Shown here piece by piece: positions 36,747-45,568 of a stretch of 64,000 nt of DNA; position 1 is the first letter of the stretch, and each line of letters opens with the position of its first letter. Under the pieces are notes generated by a model. It was not told the DNA's origin. It did no database searches and saw nothing but the letters and a program-made list of their open reading frames with translations. Origin of the DNA: Microbacterium sp. AK009 (lineage in GTDB: Bacteria > Actinomycetota > Actinomycetes > Actinomycetales > Microbacteriaceae); the NCBI RefSeq assembly GCF_013410955.1, contig NZ_JACCCG010000001.1:353509-417508 (forward strand), in the 5' to 3' direction. The position numbers were made by a program, and so were the translations under genes.

Positions 36747-37279
36747 CCCGACACACGCCGCACCGGCGCGGCGCGATCGCCGCCGCCCTCGCCACCCTCG
36801 CCGCCCTCACCCTCGCCCTCGGCGGCTGCGCCGCCGAATCGACCATTGCGTCGACCACCGTCGATGCGCCGACGATGTCGGTCGAAGCTACGCCCGAGGC
36901 ATCCATCGTCCCGCCCGTCGCGGCGACCGACGTCGCCACCGGCGAGCTCGACGAACCGGTGGAGGTTTCCGTCGCCCCCGGCGCCGAGGGCGTAGGGGTG
37001 ACCTTCCGCGAGATCACGCTGCAGCCGGGCGCCGGCACGGGCGAGCATTGTCACGCGGGCCAGCTGATCGCGGTGGTGAAGGAGGGCGCGCTCACCCACT
37101 ACGCCCCCACCCACCCCGACGGGGTGCGCGTCTACGAGACCGGCGAGGCGATCATCGAGGGCGCCGAGTACATCCACCAGGGCGTCAACGAGGGCGATAT
37201 CCCCGTCGTGCTGTGGGTGACCTACGTGATTCCCGAGGGGGAGCCGCTGGCCGAGACCGACCTCGCCAACTGCGGCTGA
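36743..37279 (+). CDS. Cupin-domain lipoprotein
   Basis: This is a 178-residue protein with a signal peptide ending in the lipobox LALGGC. A Thr/Ala/Pro linker (about 30-65) leads to a single cupin domain (about 75-170). The metal-type motif is partly kept: GEHCHAGQLIAVVKEG has two histidines and a Glu-like position, and a later His lies in EYIHQGVNEG. It would be a surface-exposed small beta-barrel of unknown activity. GTG 36743 overlaps the permease stop (GTGA), and TAACGT (36731-36736) six bases before it suggests an extra leaderless promoter inside the permease gene. Confidence 0.8.
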   Translation: MTRHTPHRRGAIAAALATLAALTLALGGCAAESTIASTTVDAPTMSVEATPEASIVPPVAATDVATGELDEPVEVSVAPGAEGVGVTFREITLQPGAGTGEHCHAGQLIAVVKEGALTHYAPTHPDGVRVYETGEAIIEGAEYIHQGVNEGDIPVVLWVTYVIPEGEPLAETDLANCG

Positions 37280-37282
37280 GTC

Positions 37283-38092
37283 TCACGTCGCCGAGCGGGT
37301 GCGGCGGAGCCTGCTCTCGCACCAGAGGGTGAAACCGCCGTACCCGATGATCGCGCCGGCGACCAGCGCGAGGAATGCCCACGTCAGGGGGCGGTCGAAC
37401 CGCAGGTCGTCCACCCGAAGCGCCAGCGACGCCGCGATCGCGGCAAGGCTGATCAGCTGCGCCTGGAAGAGGATGCGGAAGGCGCTCCAGCGAGGATCCC
37501 GCAGCAGGCCGATGTTGACCACCCCCGTCAGGCTCAGGACGGCGCCGGTGACCTCGGCGGTGAGCGGCGTCAGTTCCCACGCCCAGACGGTGATGGCCAG
37601 CTCCGGCGCGACGAAGAGCACCACGCCGAACGCGAACGCCGAGGCCCCGACGGCGGCGAGTCCGTAACGGGCGAGACGGGGGATGAGCACGTCCACCACC
37701 TCGGCTTCGCCGGAGTCGCTTCGCCGCTGCGCGAACGCCAGACCTGCGACGAGGAACGGAGTCGTGAGGTACAGCACCAGCCACGTCCAGAACGACAGAT
37801 TCTCTGAGAAGCGGTCGAGGTGGAGCAGGGTCGCCACGAGGAGGGCCGCGGCGAACACCACGACCGCGGGGAAGCCGTGCCTGACCCGATGCCACCTTCT
37901 CGCGATCGCCACGCGGAGGAAGAACCAGATGCCGCCGACGTAGGCGCTCGCGAGCAGGTAGGCCGACAGAGGAGGGGCGATCCCCCAGGCGAAGAGCTCG
38001 GCGGTGCGGGTGGGGAAGGCGAACAGCAGCGTCGCGGCGACGAGGAGGAACGGAACGATGAGGACGGCCACCGCGCGTGTCGCCGGGAGCAC
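37283..38092 (-). CDS. Seven- or eight-helix membrane protein of unknown function
   Basis: This is a 269-residue integral membrane protein with about eight hydrophobic segments spread evenly along its length and no soluble domain. The phrases AYLLASAYVGGIWFFLRVA and YGGFTLWCESRLRR are not tied to a known family by eye. It converges with the cupin lipoprotein gene, their stops only three bases apart. The start at GTG 38092 is uncertain. It may be a heme/terpenoid-type or sensor membrane protein; I cannot tell. Confidence 0.65.
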   Translation of the reverse strand: MLPATRAVAVLIVPFLLVAATLLFAFPTRTAELFAWGIAPPLSAYLLASAYVGGIWFFLRVAIARRWHRVRHGFPAVVVFAAALLVATLLHLDRFSENLSFWTWLVLYLTTPFLVAGLAFAQRRSDSGEAEVVDVLIPRLARYGLAAVGASAFAFGVVLFVAPELAITVWAWELTPLTAEVTGAVLSLTGVVNIGLLRDPRWSAFRILFQAQLISLAAIAASLALRVDDLRFDRPLTWAFLALVAGAIIGYGGFTLWCESRLRRTRSAT

Positions 38093-38135
38093 ACGGTCGT
38101 CGGCGACTCCGTGCGTCGCGGTGCCCAGTGGCAGG

Positions 38136-40691
38136 TCACTCGGAATTCAGCACGTCCGGGATGCGCATCGTGGCTGCCTCGGCCGCACCGGCGTCGAACT
38201 CCTCGCCGCCCCCGGCCGCCCGAAGGGCCGCGACGGCAGGGTCGTACAGGGCGAAGCCCGCGAGATTCACGATTCCCGTGCGCCGGCGCAGGGTCTGCGC
38301 GGCGCCGAACAGCCGCCCCGCCTGTCGCGCCTGACCGCGCGCCGCTGCCACGCCGAGAAGTCCCTCCACACCGTAGGCGATGCCTTCGTCATGGCCCATC
38401 GCGATCGAGACGTCGAGCCCCTCGGCGAAGTCATCCTCGGCGCCGTCGATGTCGCCGGTGAGCAGGCGCCCCCAACCCCGGTGGTGTCGAGCGATGACGA
38501 GAGCGAGGTGCTCCCGCTGCCGCGCGGCGACCACGGGGGCTTCGTCGAAGTTCTTCCGGGCCTGTGCGACGTCACCTCGGACGAGGTCGAGCCTGCCGCG
38601 GGTGACCAGCGCCATGGCGAGGCCCCAATCATCGCCCGCCGCGCGATAGCCGTCGATCGCCTCGGCCAAGGCCGTGCCCGCCCCGCCGACATCCGGCCCG
38701 TTCGGTCGCGCCAACAGCGCCAGGGCGAGCGACACACGAGCGAGGGCGGCGCCCGAGCCCTCGCCGATGCCGTCGAAGAGCTCAGCGCTCCGCCGGAGGC
38801 CGGGCGCCACGTCGAGATCCGGGTCGCGCCAGAACGAGATGGCGTTGGCGTAGTACCTCGCCGTCGCTTCGGTGAAGGCCGACAGCGGGATCTGGTCGCG
38901 CGCGGCGATGTCGAGCAGTTCCGACATCCATCCCTGCACCACCCCGAGGAGGCCGTTCAGCCACAGGGGGAGGTAGAGGCGCCACGCGAGCTCGGCTGCT
39001 TCGTCCAGGCGACGCTCGTGCAGCAGCCACCTCATGACGGCGGCGATGTTCTCGCTTTCCGCATCCAGGGCGCGCAACCATTCGAGTTCGTCGTCGCTGC
39101 GCACTCCCGCCACGGATTCCTCGCTGAGTCGGCGGTAGTGAGCGACCCACCGCTCGCGCGCCGCGTCGAGGTCGCCCTCCTGCCCCAGCTCGCCGGCGTA
39201 CGCGCGCACCAGGGAGAGAAGGGTGAAGACGCGGATGCCGCCGTGCTCGCGTGCATGCACGAGGCTCGCGTCGAGGAGGGCCTCCAGATCCTCCTCGGCG
39301 GCCGCATCGCCGAGCACGGCCTGGGCGGCATCGCGGGAAAAGGCCCCGGAGAAGACGGACAGCAGCGCGAGGGCCCGACGCGCGGGATCGTCGAGGAGCC
39401 GCACGCTCCACTCGATGGTGCTGCGGATGGTGCGCTGGCGCGCGGGCAGGTCGCGGGCGCCCCCGACGAGCACCGAAAGCGCGGAATCCAGGCGCGTGAC
39501 CAGCTCGTGCGGGGAGTAGACGCGGATGCGTGCCGCAGCGATCTCGATCGCGAGGGGCACACCGTCGAGGGCGCGGCAGATCGCCACCACATCAGCGGTG
39601 TTCTCGGGCGTCAGGGCGAAGCCCGGTCGGACCGCGCTCGCGCGCTCCACGAAGAGCCGAACCGCCGGCGCATCCGCGGCGACCGCGCCGTCCTCGGGGA
39701 GCGCGAGCGGCCGTACCTCGAAGGTCCGCTCCGCACGCAAGCGCAGAGGGGCGCGGCTGGTGACGAGCACCTTCAATCGCGGCGATGCCGTGATCAGACG
39801 CAGCACGACGTCGGTCGCCTCGAGCAGGTGCTCCATGTTGTCGATGACGAGGAACTGGTCGCGGTCCGCGATCGCCGCGAGCACTGCTCCTTCGAGGGGT
39901 GCTTCGCCGGTGTCGCGCACGCCGAGCGCCCGTGCGATCGTGGAGAGGACTCCCGACGCCGAGGTGAGCGACTCGAGCGCCGCGAACCCGACATCCCACC
40001 CCTCCTCCGCCATCCGCTGGGCGATGTCGATCGCCAGGCGGGACTTCCCGATCCCCCCCGGCCCGACGAGTGTCACCAGTCGTGACCCCGGGGCGAGCAG
40101 GAGGTCATGGACCTCCTGTGCGTCGGATTCCCTGCCGATCAGCGCGGTATAGGGCGCCGGGATGCGCGCTCCCCCGCGCTGCGGCTCGGGTGACGCGTCG
40201 TCGCGCTCCGGCACGCCGGCGACGAACCGATCCGCCAGGAGCGTCGCAAGGTCGGAGACGAGGAGCTCCTCGAGTTCGGCCGGAGTGGAGAAGGACTTGT
40301 ACGAGGTGCGGTCGTCGGAACGGATGTCGGCCAGGAGCGCCGCGAGCCGTGGTTCTCTCCCGGGGCTCGGCTCGCGGATGTAGACCAGGAGCGGCTTGCC
40401 TGCGGAGAGGCGGTACTCGTCCTCGAGCCCGGAGATCGCCTCGTCGGGTGCAACCCACCCGTAGCGCTCACCGTAGATCCCCACGAAGATGTCGCTCTGC
40501 TGCAGGTAGGAACGGTAGAGCGAGCGCGGCGGGTGGGGACGAGCGCCGAGCTCGAACATCACCGGGGCCAGGTGCAGACGTTCGATCGCCGCCCGGGCGG
40601 CACGTCGCTCCGCCTCCAGCTCTTTCAGGGTGGAACTGACGAAGACGCGGAGGCGCTGATCGGGCGTGCGGATCTGCACGGGCGCCGGCAT
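38136..40691 (-). CDS. DUF4062-STAND ATPase with TPR-like repeats
   Basis: This is an 851-residue multidomain protein. Residues 13-155 form a DUF4062 domain (RVFVSSTLKELEAERRAARA ... GIYGERYGW), a TIR/SEFIR-like fold. Next is a STAND/NB-ARC-type ATPase with Walker A GPGGIGKS (210-217), Walker B LVIDN (281-285) and sensor LVTSRAPLRL. A winged-helix region and a C-terminal half of alpha-helical TPR-like repeats (about 480-851) follow. The layout equals that of NLR-like bacterial sensors: ligand binding to the repeats opens the ATPase and brings the N-terminal domains together. It stands alone. It could be a signalling regulator or an antiphage sensor. Confidence 0.85.
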   Translation of the reverse strand: MPAPVQIRTPDQRLRVFVSSTLKELEAERRAARAAIERLHLAPVMFELGARPHPPRSLYRSYLQQSDIFVGIYGERYGWVAPDEAISGLEDEYRLSAGKPLLVYIREPSPGREPRLAALLADIRSDDRTSYKSFSTPAELEELLVSDLATLLADRFVAGVPERDDASPEPQRGGARIPAPYTALIGRESDAQEVHDLLLAPGSRLVTLVGPGGIGKSRLAIDIAQRMAEEGWDVGFAALESLTSASGVLSTIARALGVRDTGEAPLEGAVLAAIADRDQFLVIDNMEHLLEATDVVLRLITASPRLKVLVTSRAPLRLRAERTFEVRPLALPEDGAVAADAPAVRLFVERASAVRPGFALTPENTADVVAICRALDGVPLAIEIAAARIRVYSPHELVTRLDSALSVLVGGARDLPARQRTIRSTIEWSVRLLDDPARRALALLSVFSGAFSRDAAQAVLGDAAAEEDLEALLDASLVHAREHGGIRVFTLLSLVRAYAGELGQEGDLDAARERWVAHYRRLSEESVAGVRSDDELEWLRALDAESENIAAVMRWLLHERRLDEAAELAWRLYLPLWLNGLLGVVQGWMSELLDIAARDQIPLSAFTEATARYYANAISFWRDPDLDVAPGLRRSAELFDGIGEGSGAALARVSLALALLARPNGPDVGGAGTALAEAIDGYRAAGDDWGLAMALVTRGRLDLVRGDVAQARKNFDEAPVVAARQREHLALVIARHHRGWGRLLTGDIDGAEDDFAEGLDVSIAMGHDEGIAYGVEGLLGVAAARGQARQAGRLFGAAQTLRRRTGIVNLAGFALYDPAVAALRAAGGGEEFDAGAAEAATMRIPDVLNSE

Positions 40692-40724
40692 AGCGATCAG
40701 TCTGGTGCACCCGTGAGGGCTGGT

Positions 40725-41690
40725 CTAGGGCGAAGCGATCGCTGCACCGTCGGGCGCGGTGCTCCACGACAGCGACTCGATGTAGCGCAGCAGCACACCC
40801 TCGCGAAGCGCCCACGGCGAGATCTCGAGCTCGTCGATCTTCAGCATCGACATCGCGGTGTCGAGCACGACGGCGGCCGCGACGATCTGGAACGTGCGGT
40901 CGGCGGTGATGCCGGGAAGCTCCTGGCGCGCATTCGCGGGGATGCGGGCGAGCCGCGGGATCCACGACGCCAGCGCGGCGCGGGGGAGCAGCATCCGTTC
41001 GCTCCCGGTCCAGCCGGGGGCGGGGTAGCCGGCGAGCTTCGCCAGCGATCGGATCGCCTTCGACGACCCGACGACGTGATCGGGCTTGTCGAGCGCGCGG
41101 AAGCGCCCGATCACCGGCTCGAGGGTGGCCTTCGCATGGGCGCGCAGGCGCTCGACGGCGTCCTCGCCGGGCGGGTCGTCGGGCATGAACTGCACCGTCA
41201 TGCGTCCGGCGCCCAGAGGGACGGATGCCGCGGCTTCCGGCAGTTCGTCGGACCCAGCCGCCACCTCGAGCGACCCGCCGCCGATGTCGAACAGCAGGAT
41301 CTGCCCGGCCGACCAGCCGAACCAGCGCCGGACGGCGAGGAAGGTGTACCGGGCCTCGGCTTCGCCGCCGAGCACCTGGAGGGGGGCGCCGAGCGCGGCC
41401 TCCAGGCGGGCGATGACCTCGGGGCCGTTCGTCGCCTCGCGGACGGCGGAGGTGGCGGTGGCCAGGAGCTCTTCGACGTTCTCGTCGGCGGCGACCTGGC
41501 GAGCCTCGGCGACGGCGTCGACGAGTGCCGCGACGCCCTCCTCGGTGATCGAGCCGTCGGGGGCGAGGTAGCGCATGAGGCGCAGCACAGTCCGGCGACT
41601 GGTCGTGCCGAGCGGGCGGCCGCCGGGTTGGACGTCGGCGACGAGCAGGTGGACGGTGTTCGAGCCGATGTCGAGGACTCCGAGGCGCAC
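40725..41690 (-). CDS. Ppx/GppA family exopolyphosphatase
   Basis: This 321-residue protein has the ASKHA-fold signatures of Ppx/GppA: MRLGVLDIGSNTVHLLVADV at the N-terminus, DIGGGSLEV in the second lobe, and a catalytic-Glu region near TATSAVREATNG. The family hydrolyses polyphosphate or pppGpp and links phosphate storage to the stringent response. It is the short, two-domain form usual in actinobacteria. GTG 41690 has TAGCCT (41697-41702) six bases upstream, so it appears leaderless. Confidence 0.93.
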   Translation of the reverse strand: MRLGVLDIGSNTVHLLVADVQPGGRPLGTTSRRTVLRLMRYLAPDGSITEEGVAALVDAVAEARQVAADENVEELLATATSAVREATNGPEVIARLEAALGAPLQVLGGEAEARYTFLAVRRWFGWSAGQILLFDIGGGSLEVAAGSDELPEAAASVPLGAGRMTVQFMPDDPPGEDAVERLRAHAKATLEPVIGRFRALDKPDHVVGSSKAIRSLAKLAGYPAPGWTGSERMLLPRAALASWIPRLARIPANARQELPGITADRTFQIVAAAVVLDTAMSMLKIDELEISPWALREGVLLRYIESLSWSTAPDGAAIASP

Positions 41691-41730
41691 GGGTTCAGGC
41701 TAGCGGGCGGGTGCGTTGGGGTCGCTGTCC

Positions 41731-41811
41731 CGTACTCCTGCATTCCGGGGCGCGGGGCGCCCGGACGGGCCGTTTCCGGCGTTGCGGGGCCGGTTCTGCC
41801 GGAGTTGGGGA
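41731..41811. repeat. Degenerate copy of the TAACTCCTGCAGAATC repeat
   Basis: CGTACTCCTGCATTCC (41731-41746) and GGTTCTGCCGGAGTTGGGG (41792-41810) are diverged inverted arms of the repeat family seen at 41826, 45389 and 47564. The spacer is about 45 bases. It stands in tandem with a better copy immediately to the right. Confidence 0.55.
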
Positions 41812-41825
41812 CGGGCGGCCCGGCG

Positions 41826-41900
41826 TAACTCCTCAGATTCACCGCCGCCGGGCGGGATTCGGCCGGATCCGGGGCGTTCGCGGCCGAATCTGAGGAGTTA
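41826..41900. repeat. Dispersed inverted repeat, TAACTCCT family
   Basis: Perfect 15-base arms TAACTCCTCAGATTC (41826-41840) and GAATCTGAGGAGTTA (41886-41900) enclose 45 bases. The element lies between the divergent ppx-like and coaA genes, so it is not a simple terminator there. Confidence 0.75.
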
Positions 41901-41959
41901 TGACCCCGCCTTCCCGCGGCAACCGGGCACCGGGGTGGCCGATGGTTACGATGAGCGCC

Positions 41960-42910
41960 ATGTCTGTCGATGAAGCGACCACCGACCTGGCTCTTTCGCT
42001 GTACCGGGAGATCGCCCGCGACGACTGGGCGCGCATGGCCGCGGGCATCCCGCAGCCCCTCACCGAGACCGAGGTCGTGCAGCTGCGCGGGCTCGGGGAC
42101 CGGCTCGACATAGCCGAGGTCGCCGAGGTGTACCTGCCGCTGTCGCGGCTGCTGTCGCTGTACGCGCAGGCCACCAAGCGCCTGGGCGCCGAGACGAGCG
42201 CATTCCTCGGCGAAGCCGACACCACTACGCCCTTCGTCATCGGCGTCGCCGGGTCGGTCGCCGTCGGCAAGTCGACGATCGCACGGCTGCTGCGCGAACT
42301 CGTCAGCCGGTGGCCCGGCACGCCGCGCGTAGAGCTCGTCACCACCGACGGCTTCCTCCACCCGAACGCCGAGCTGGAGCGACGCGGGCTGATGGCCCGC
42401 AAGGGCTTCCCGGAGTCCTACGACCGGCGCGCGCTCGTGGAGTTCCTCACCGACGTCAAGAGCGGGGCGGTCGAGGCGCGCGCGCCGTTCTACTCGCACG
42501 TGAAGTACGACATCGTCCCCGACGCGCACGTCACGGTGCGACGCCCCGACGTCGTGATCGTCGAGGGGCTGAACGTGCTGCAGCCGCCGCCGGCGCCGAA
42601 CGACGTCGCCGTCAGCGACCTGTTCGACTTCTCGATCTACGTCGATGCCGAAACCGAAGACATCGAGTCGTGGTTCGTGCAGCGCTTCCTCGCCCTCCGC
42701 CACGCGGCGTTCAGCGACCCGAACTCGTTCTTCCGCGTGTTCGCCGAGCTGAGCGACGACGAAGCGGTGACGACCGCGCTCGGCTACTGGAACGACATCA
42801 ACCTGCCGAACCTCGAGGCCAACGTGCTGCCCACCCGGCACCGCGCCACGCTCGTGCTGCGGAAGGCCGCCTCGCACGCCGTGGAGAGCGTGCTGCTGCG
42901 AAAGCTCTGA
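41960..42910 (+). CDS. coaA: Type I pantothenate kinase
   Basis: This 316-residue kinase phosphorylates pantothenate, the first and regulated step of coenzyme A synthesis. Walker [13 protein letters not shown] lies near residue 95, followed by the TTDGFLHPN and [11 protein letters not shown] segments that bind pantothenate and feedback CoA. The YDIVPD and [10 protein letters not shown] motifs are typical of CoaA. Two ATG codons are possible (41951 and 41960). The second is chosen because TACGAT (41947-41952) lies exactly seven bases before it and the length then equals the E. coli enzyme. Confidence 0.96.
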   Translation: MSVDEATTDLALSLYREIARDDWARMAAGIPQPLTETEVVQLRGLGDRLDIAEVAEVYLPLSRLLSLYAQATKRLGAETSAFLGEADTTTPFVIGVAGSVAVGKSTIARLLRELVSRWPGTPRVELVTTDGFLHPNAELERRGLMARKGFPESYDRRALVEFLTDVKSGAVEARAPFYSHVKYDIVPDAHVTVRRPDVVIVEGLNVLQPPPAPNDVAVSDLFDFSIYVDAETEDIESWFVQRFLALRHAAFSDPNSFFRVFAELSDDEAVTTALGYWNDINLPNLEANVLPTRHRATLVLRKAASHAVESVLLRKL

Positions 42911-42911
42911 G

Positions 42912-43223
42912 TCAGCGCCTCCGCGCGCGAAGGCGCGGGTTCGCGCCGAAGAAGCGCGCGAGCAGCAGCCCCATGGCCACCGCGCCGACCGCGAACGCGA
43001 TGCGTTCCGACCGCCACCGCGTGCCACGGTGCAGCCACGCGCCGAGAGCGAGGTTCGACATGCCCCACGCGACGTTGACCACCGGCGACGACAGCCCCTG
43101 CCCCGGCGGATCGGCGAACGGCGTCGGGAAGGGCTGACCGCGCAGACCGCTGACGGTATGCGGGACGCCGTTCACCAGCGCCGCGCCGCTGAGGGCCAGT
43201 CGCACCATTCCACCCAGGCTCAT
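42912..43223 (-). CDS. Small membrane protein of unknown function
   Basis: This protein of about 103 residues has three hydrophobic stretches (about 5-22, 45-62 and 72-90) and a basic end (LRARRR). ATG 43223 follows a GAGGAG ribosome site. It converges on coaA, with one base between the stops. No family is recognised. Confidence 0.6.
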   Translation of the reverse strand: MSLGGMVRLALSGAALVNGVPHTVSGLRGQPFPTPFADPPGQGLSSPVVNVAWGMSNLALGAWLHRGTRWRSERIAFAVGAVAMGLLLARFFGANPRLRARRR

Positions 43224-43307
43224 CGCCACTCCTCACGTCGCACTCGCTTCCGGCCGAGCCTAGAAAGGCCCTGCGCGTCGCGGAAGGGGTTGCGAACGCG
43301 AGGAAAT

Positions 43308-43372
43308 CGGCGCACGGGAGGACCGGCCGGGCCGGAGCATCCTCCGCTGTGTCGATCTCCTCCCGTGCGCCG
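43308..43372. repeat. Long inverted repeat upstream of glmS
   Basis: Perfect 15-base arms CGGCGCACGGGAGGA (43308-43322) and TCCTCCCGTGCGCCG (43358-43372) are separated by 35 bases. It sits in the divergent gap between the small membrane protein gene and glmS, about 130 bases before the glmS start. Confidence 0.6.
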
Positions 43373-43500
43373 GTGGAAGGACGTGCGGATGGATGCCGCG
43401 AAGCGGCGTTCCGCGGCCGAAGCGGCGCGCCGACCACCCCGCCACACCCGACCCACCGCGCGGGGCGGGCGCTCAGCCGCTCCCACTTACGATGTAACCC

Positions 43501-45354
43501 ATGTGTGGAATCGTCGGCTACGTGGGCCCTCGCCAGAGCCAGGCCATCCTCCTCTCGGGCCTGGCCCGTCTCGAGTACCGCGGATACGACTCCGCCGGCA
43601 TCGCCGTCATCGATGGCGGCGGTGATCTGGGTATGCGCAAGCGTGCCGGCAAGCTCGGGATCCTGCGCGACGACCTGAAGAGCCACCCGCTCGCCGACGG
43701 CACCACCGGCATCGGGCACACCCGATGGGCGACGCACGGCGGCCCCACCGACGACAACGCCCACCCGCACCTGGCCGACGATGACAGGCTCGCCGTCATC
43801 CATAACGGCATCATCGAGAACTACGCCGCCCTGAAGGCCGAGCTCCTCGCCGAGGGGTGCACCTTCAAGAGCGAGACCGACACCGAGGTCGCCGCTGTCC
43901 TCCTCGGCCGCGCGTACCGCGCCCGCGGCGGCGACCTGGTCGCCGCGTTCCGCGACGTCGCCTCGCGCCTGGAGGGTGCCTTCACCCTCCTTGCGATGCA
44001 CCGCGACCAGCCGGGCCTCGTCGTGGGCGCGCGCCGCAATTCGCCGCTCGTGATCGGACTGGGCGAGGGGGAGAACTTCCTCGCCTCCGACGTCGCCGCC
44101 TTCGTCGAGCACACCCGCGACGCCCTCGCGATCGGGCAGGACGAGATCGTCGCCATCACCCCCGAGGGCGTGGAGGTCACCGACTTCGACGGCAACGCGG
44201 TGGAGGTCGAGCGGTTCGAAGTGACCTGGGACGCCTCGGCCGCCGACAAGGGCGGCTGGTCGTCGTTCATGGCCAAGGAGGTCTCCGAGGAGCCCGAGGC
44301 CGTGGCGAACACGCTGCGCGGTCGCATCCGAGACGGGGTGGTCACCATCCCCGAGCTCGATGGACTCGACGATCTCTTCACCGGCGTCTCGCGGATCATC
44401 ATCATCGCGTGCGGTACCGCCGCCTATGCCGGGATGACGGGCAAGTACGCCCTGGAGCAGTGGGCGCGGGTGCCGGTCGACGTCGAGCTCGCGCACGAGT
44501 TCCGCTACCGCGACCCGGTCCTGACCCCCGACACGCTCGTCGTCTCGATCAGCCAGTCCGGCGAGACGATGGACACCCTCATGGCGGTGAAGTACGCCCG
44601 CGAGCAGGGCGCGAAGACCGTCTCGATCTGCAACACCCAGGGTGCCACGATCCCACGCGAGTCGGACGCGATCGTCTACACCCACGCCGGCCCCGAGGTG
44701 GCCGTCGCCTCGACGAAGGCGTTCGTGGCGCAGATCACCGCGCTGTATCTGCTGGCGCTGCACATCGCGGGCCTGCGCGGCACGCTGAGCGCCGACGATA
44801 TCGCTGTCCAGGCGGCCGAGCTCGAGGCGGTGCCCGAGAAGATCGCGCACATCCTCGCCACCGAGCAGGAGCGCATCGAACAGCTCGCGCACTGGATGGG
44901 CGACACCCGCTCGGTGCTCTTCCTCGGCCGTCACGTGGGCTACCCCATCGCCCTCGAGGGAGCGCTGAAGCTCAAGGAGATCTCGTACATCCACGCCGAA
45001 GGCTTCGCCGCAGGCGAGCTCAAGCACGGCCCCATCGCGCTGATCGAACCCGGGCAGCCGGTGTTCGTCATCGTGCCCTCGCCGCGCGGATCGGCCGTCC
45101 TGCACCCCAAGGTCGTCTCCAACATCGAGGAGATCAAGGCCCGCGGCGCGCGTGTGATCGCGATCGCGGAGGAGGGGGATGTCGCGGTGCTGCCCTCCGC
45201 CGATGAGGTGCTGCGCATCCCGCTCGCGGGGCCCCTGTTCGAGCCGCTCCTCGCGGTCGTGCCGCTGCACATCTTCGCGATGGGCCTCGCCACGGCCAAG
45301 GGTCTCGACGTCGACCAGCCCCGCAACCTCGCCAAGTCGGTCACGGTCGAGTAG
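43501..45354 (+). CDS. glmS: Glutamine-fructose-6-phosphate aminotransferase (isomerising)
   Basis: This 617-residue enzyme makes glucosamine-6-phosphate from fructose-6-phosphate and glutamine, the committed step to cell-wall amino sugars. Met1-CGIVGYVG gives the N-terminal nucleophile Cys. The amidotransferase domain (to about 235) has THGGPTDDNAHPH and RRNSPLVIG-type segments. Two SIS domains follow, with SQSGETMDT and the C-terminal DQPRNLAKSVTVE tail. TACGAT (43488-43493) lies exactly seven bases before ATG 43501, so the mRNA is probably leaderless. No glmS ribozyme is therefore expected, and none is seen. Confidence 0.97.
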   Translation: MCGIVGYVGPRQSQAILLSGLARLEYRGYDSAGIAVIDGGGDLGMRKRAGKLGILRDDLKSHPLADGTTGIGHTRWATHGGPTDDNAHPHLADDDRLAVIHNGIIENYAALKAELLAEGCTFKSETDTEVAAVLLGRAYRARGGDLVAAFRDVASRLEGAFTLLAMHRDQPGLVVGARRNSPLVIGLGEGENFLASDVAAFVEHTRDALAIGQDEIVAITPEGVEVTDFDGNAVEVERFEVTWDASAADKGGWSSFMAKEVSEEPEAVANTLRGRIRDGVVTIPELDGLDDLFTGVSRIIIIACGTAAYAGMTGKYALEQWARVPVDVELAHEFRYRDPVLTPDTLVVSISQSGETMDTLMAVKYAREQGAKTVSICNTQGATIPRESDAIVYTHAGPEVAVASTKAFVAQITALYLLALHIAGLRGTLSADDIAVQAAELEAVPEKIAHILATEQERIEQLAHWMGDTRSVLFLGRHVGYPIALEGALKLKEISYIHAEGFAAGELKHGPIALIEPGQPVFVIVPSPRGSAVLHPKVVSNIEEIKARGARVIAIAEEGDVAVLPSADEVLRIPLAGPLFEPLLAVVPLHIFAMGLATAKGLDVDQPRNLAKSVTVE

Positions 45355-45388
45355 CGGGCGCGGCTGGCTCCCGGCCACTCGTCGTCCG

Positions 45389-45463
45389 TAACTCCTGCAA
45401 AATCGGCCGGCCAGGTCTGCCATGTGGGCTCGGCGTCGCGCGCGGTGCGATTCTGCAGGAGTT
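45389..45463. repeat. Dispersed inverted repeat, TAACTCCTGCA family
   Basis: TAACTCCTGCAAAATC (45389-45404) and GATTCTGCAGGAGTT (45449-45463) are inverted arms with one mismatch and a 44-base spacer. It lies just after glmS, where it may end transcription. Confidence 0.75.
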
Positions 45464-45568
45464 CGGAGCACGTGGCGGCGGCAACCTGCCGATCAGTGCG
45501 CCGAACTTTCACGGAACATTAATCCGCCGACCATCGACCCAAACCGGTATATCACTACGCTCGACCGG

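Noticed and set aside
43373..43500. glmS ribozyme or glucosamine-6-phosphate riboswitch
   Set aside because: A TACGAT box seven bases before the ATG implies almost no 5' leader, and no ribozyme core is visible.
42784..45471. An 895-codon minus-strand open frame opposite glmS
   Set aside because: GlmS on the plus strand is unambiguous, and the antisense sequence has only low-complexity acidic and Arg-rich character.
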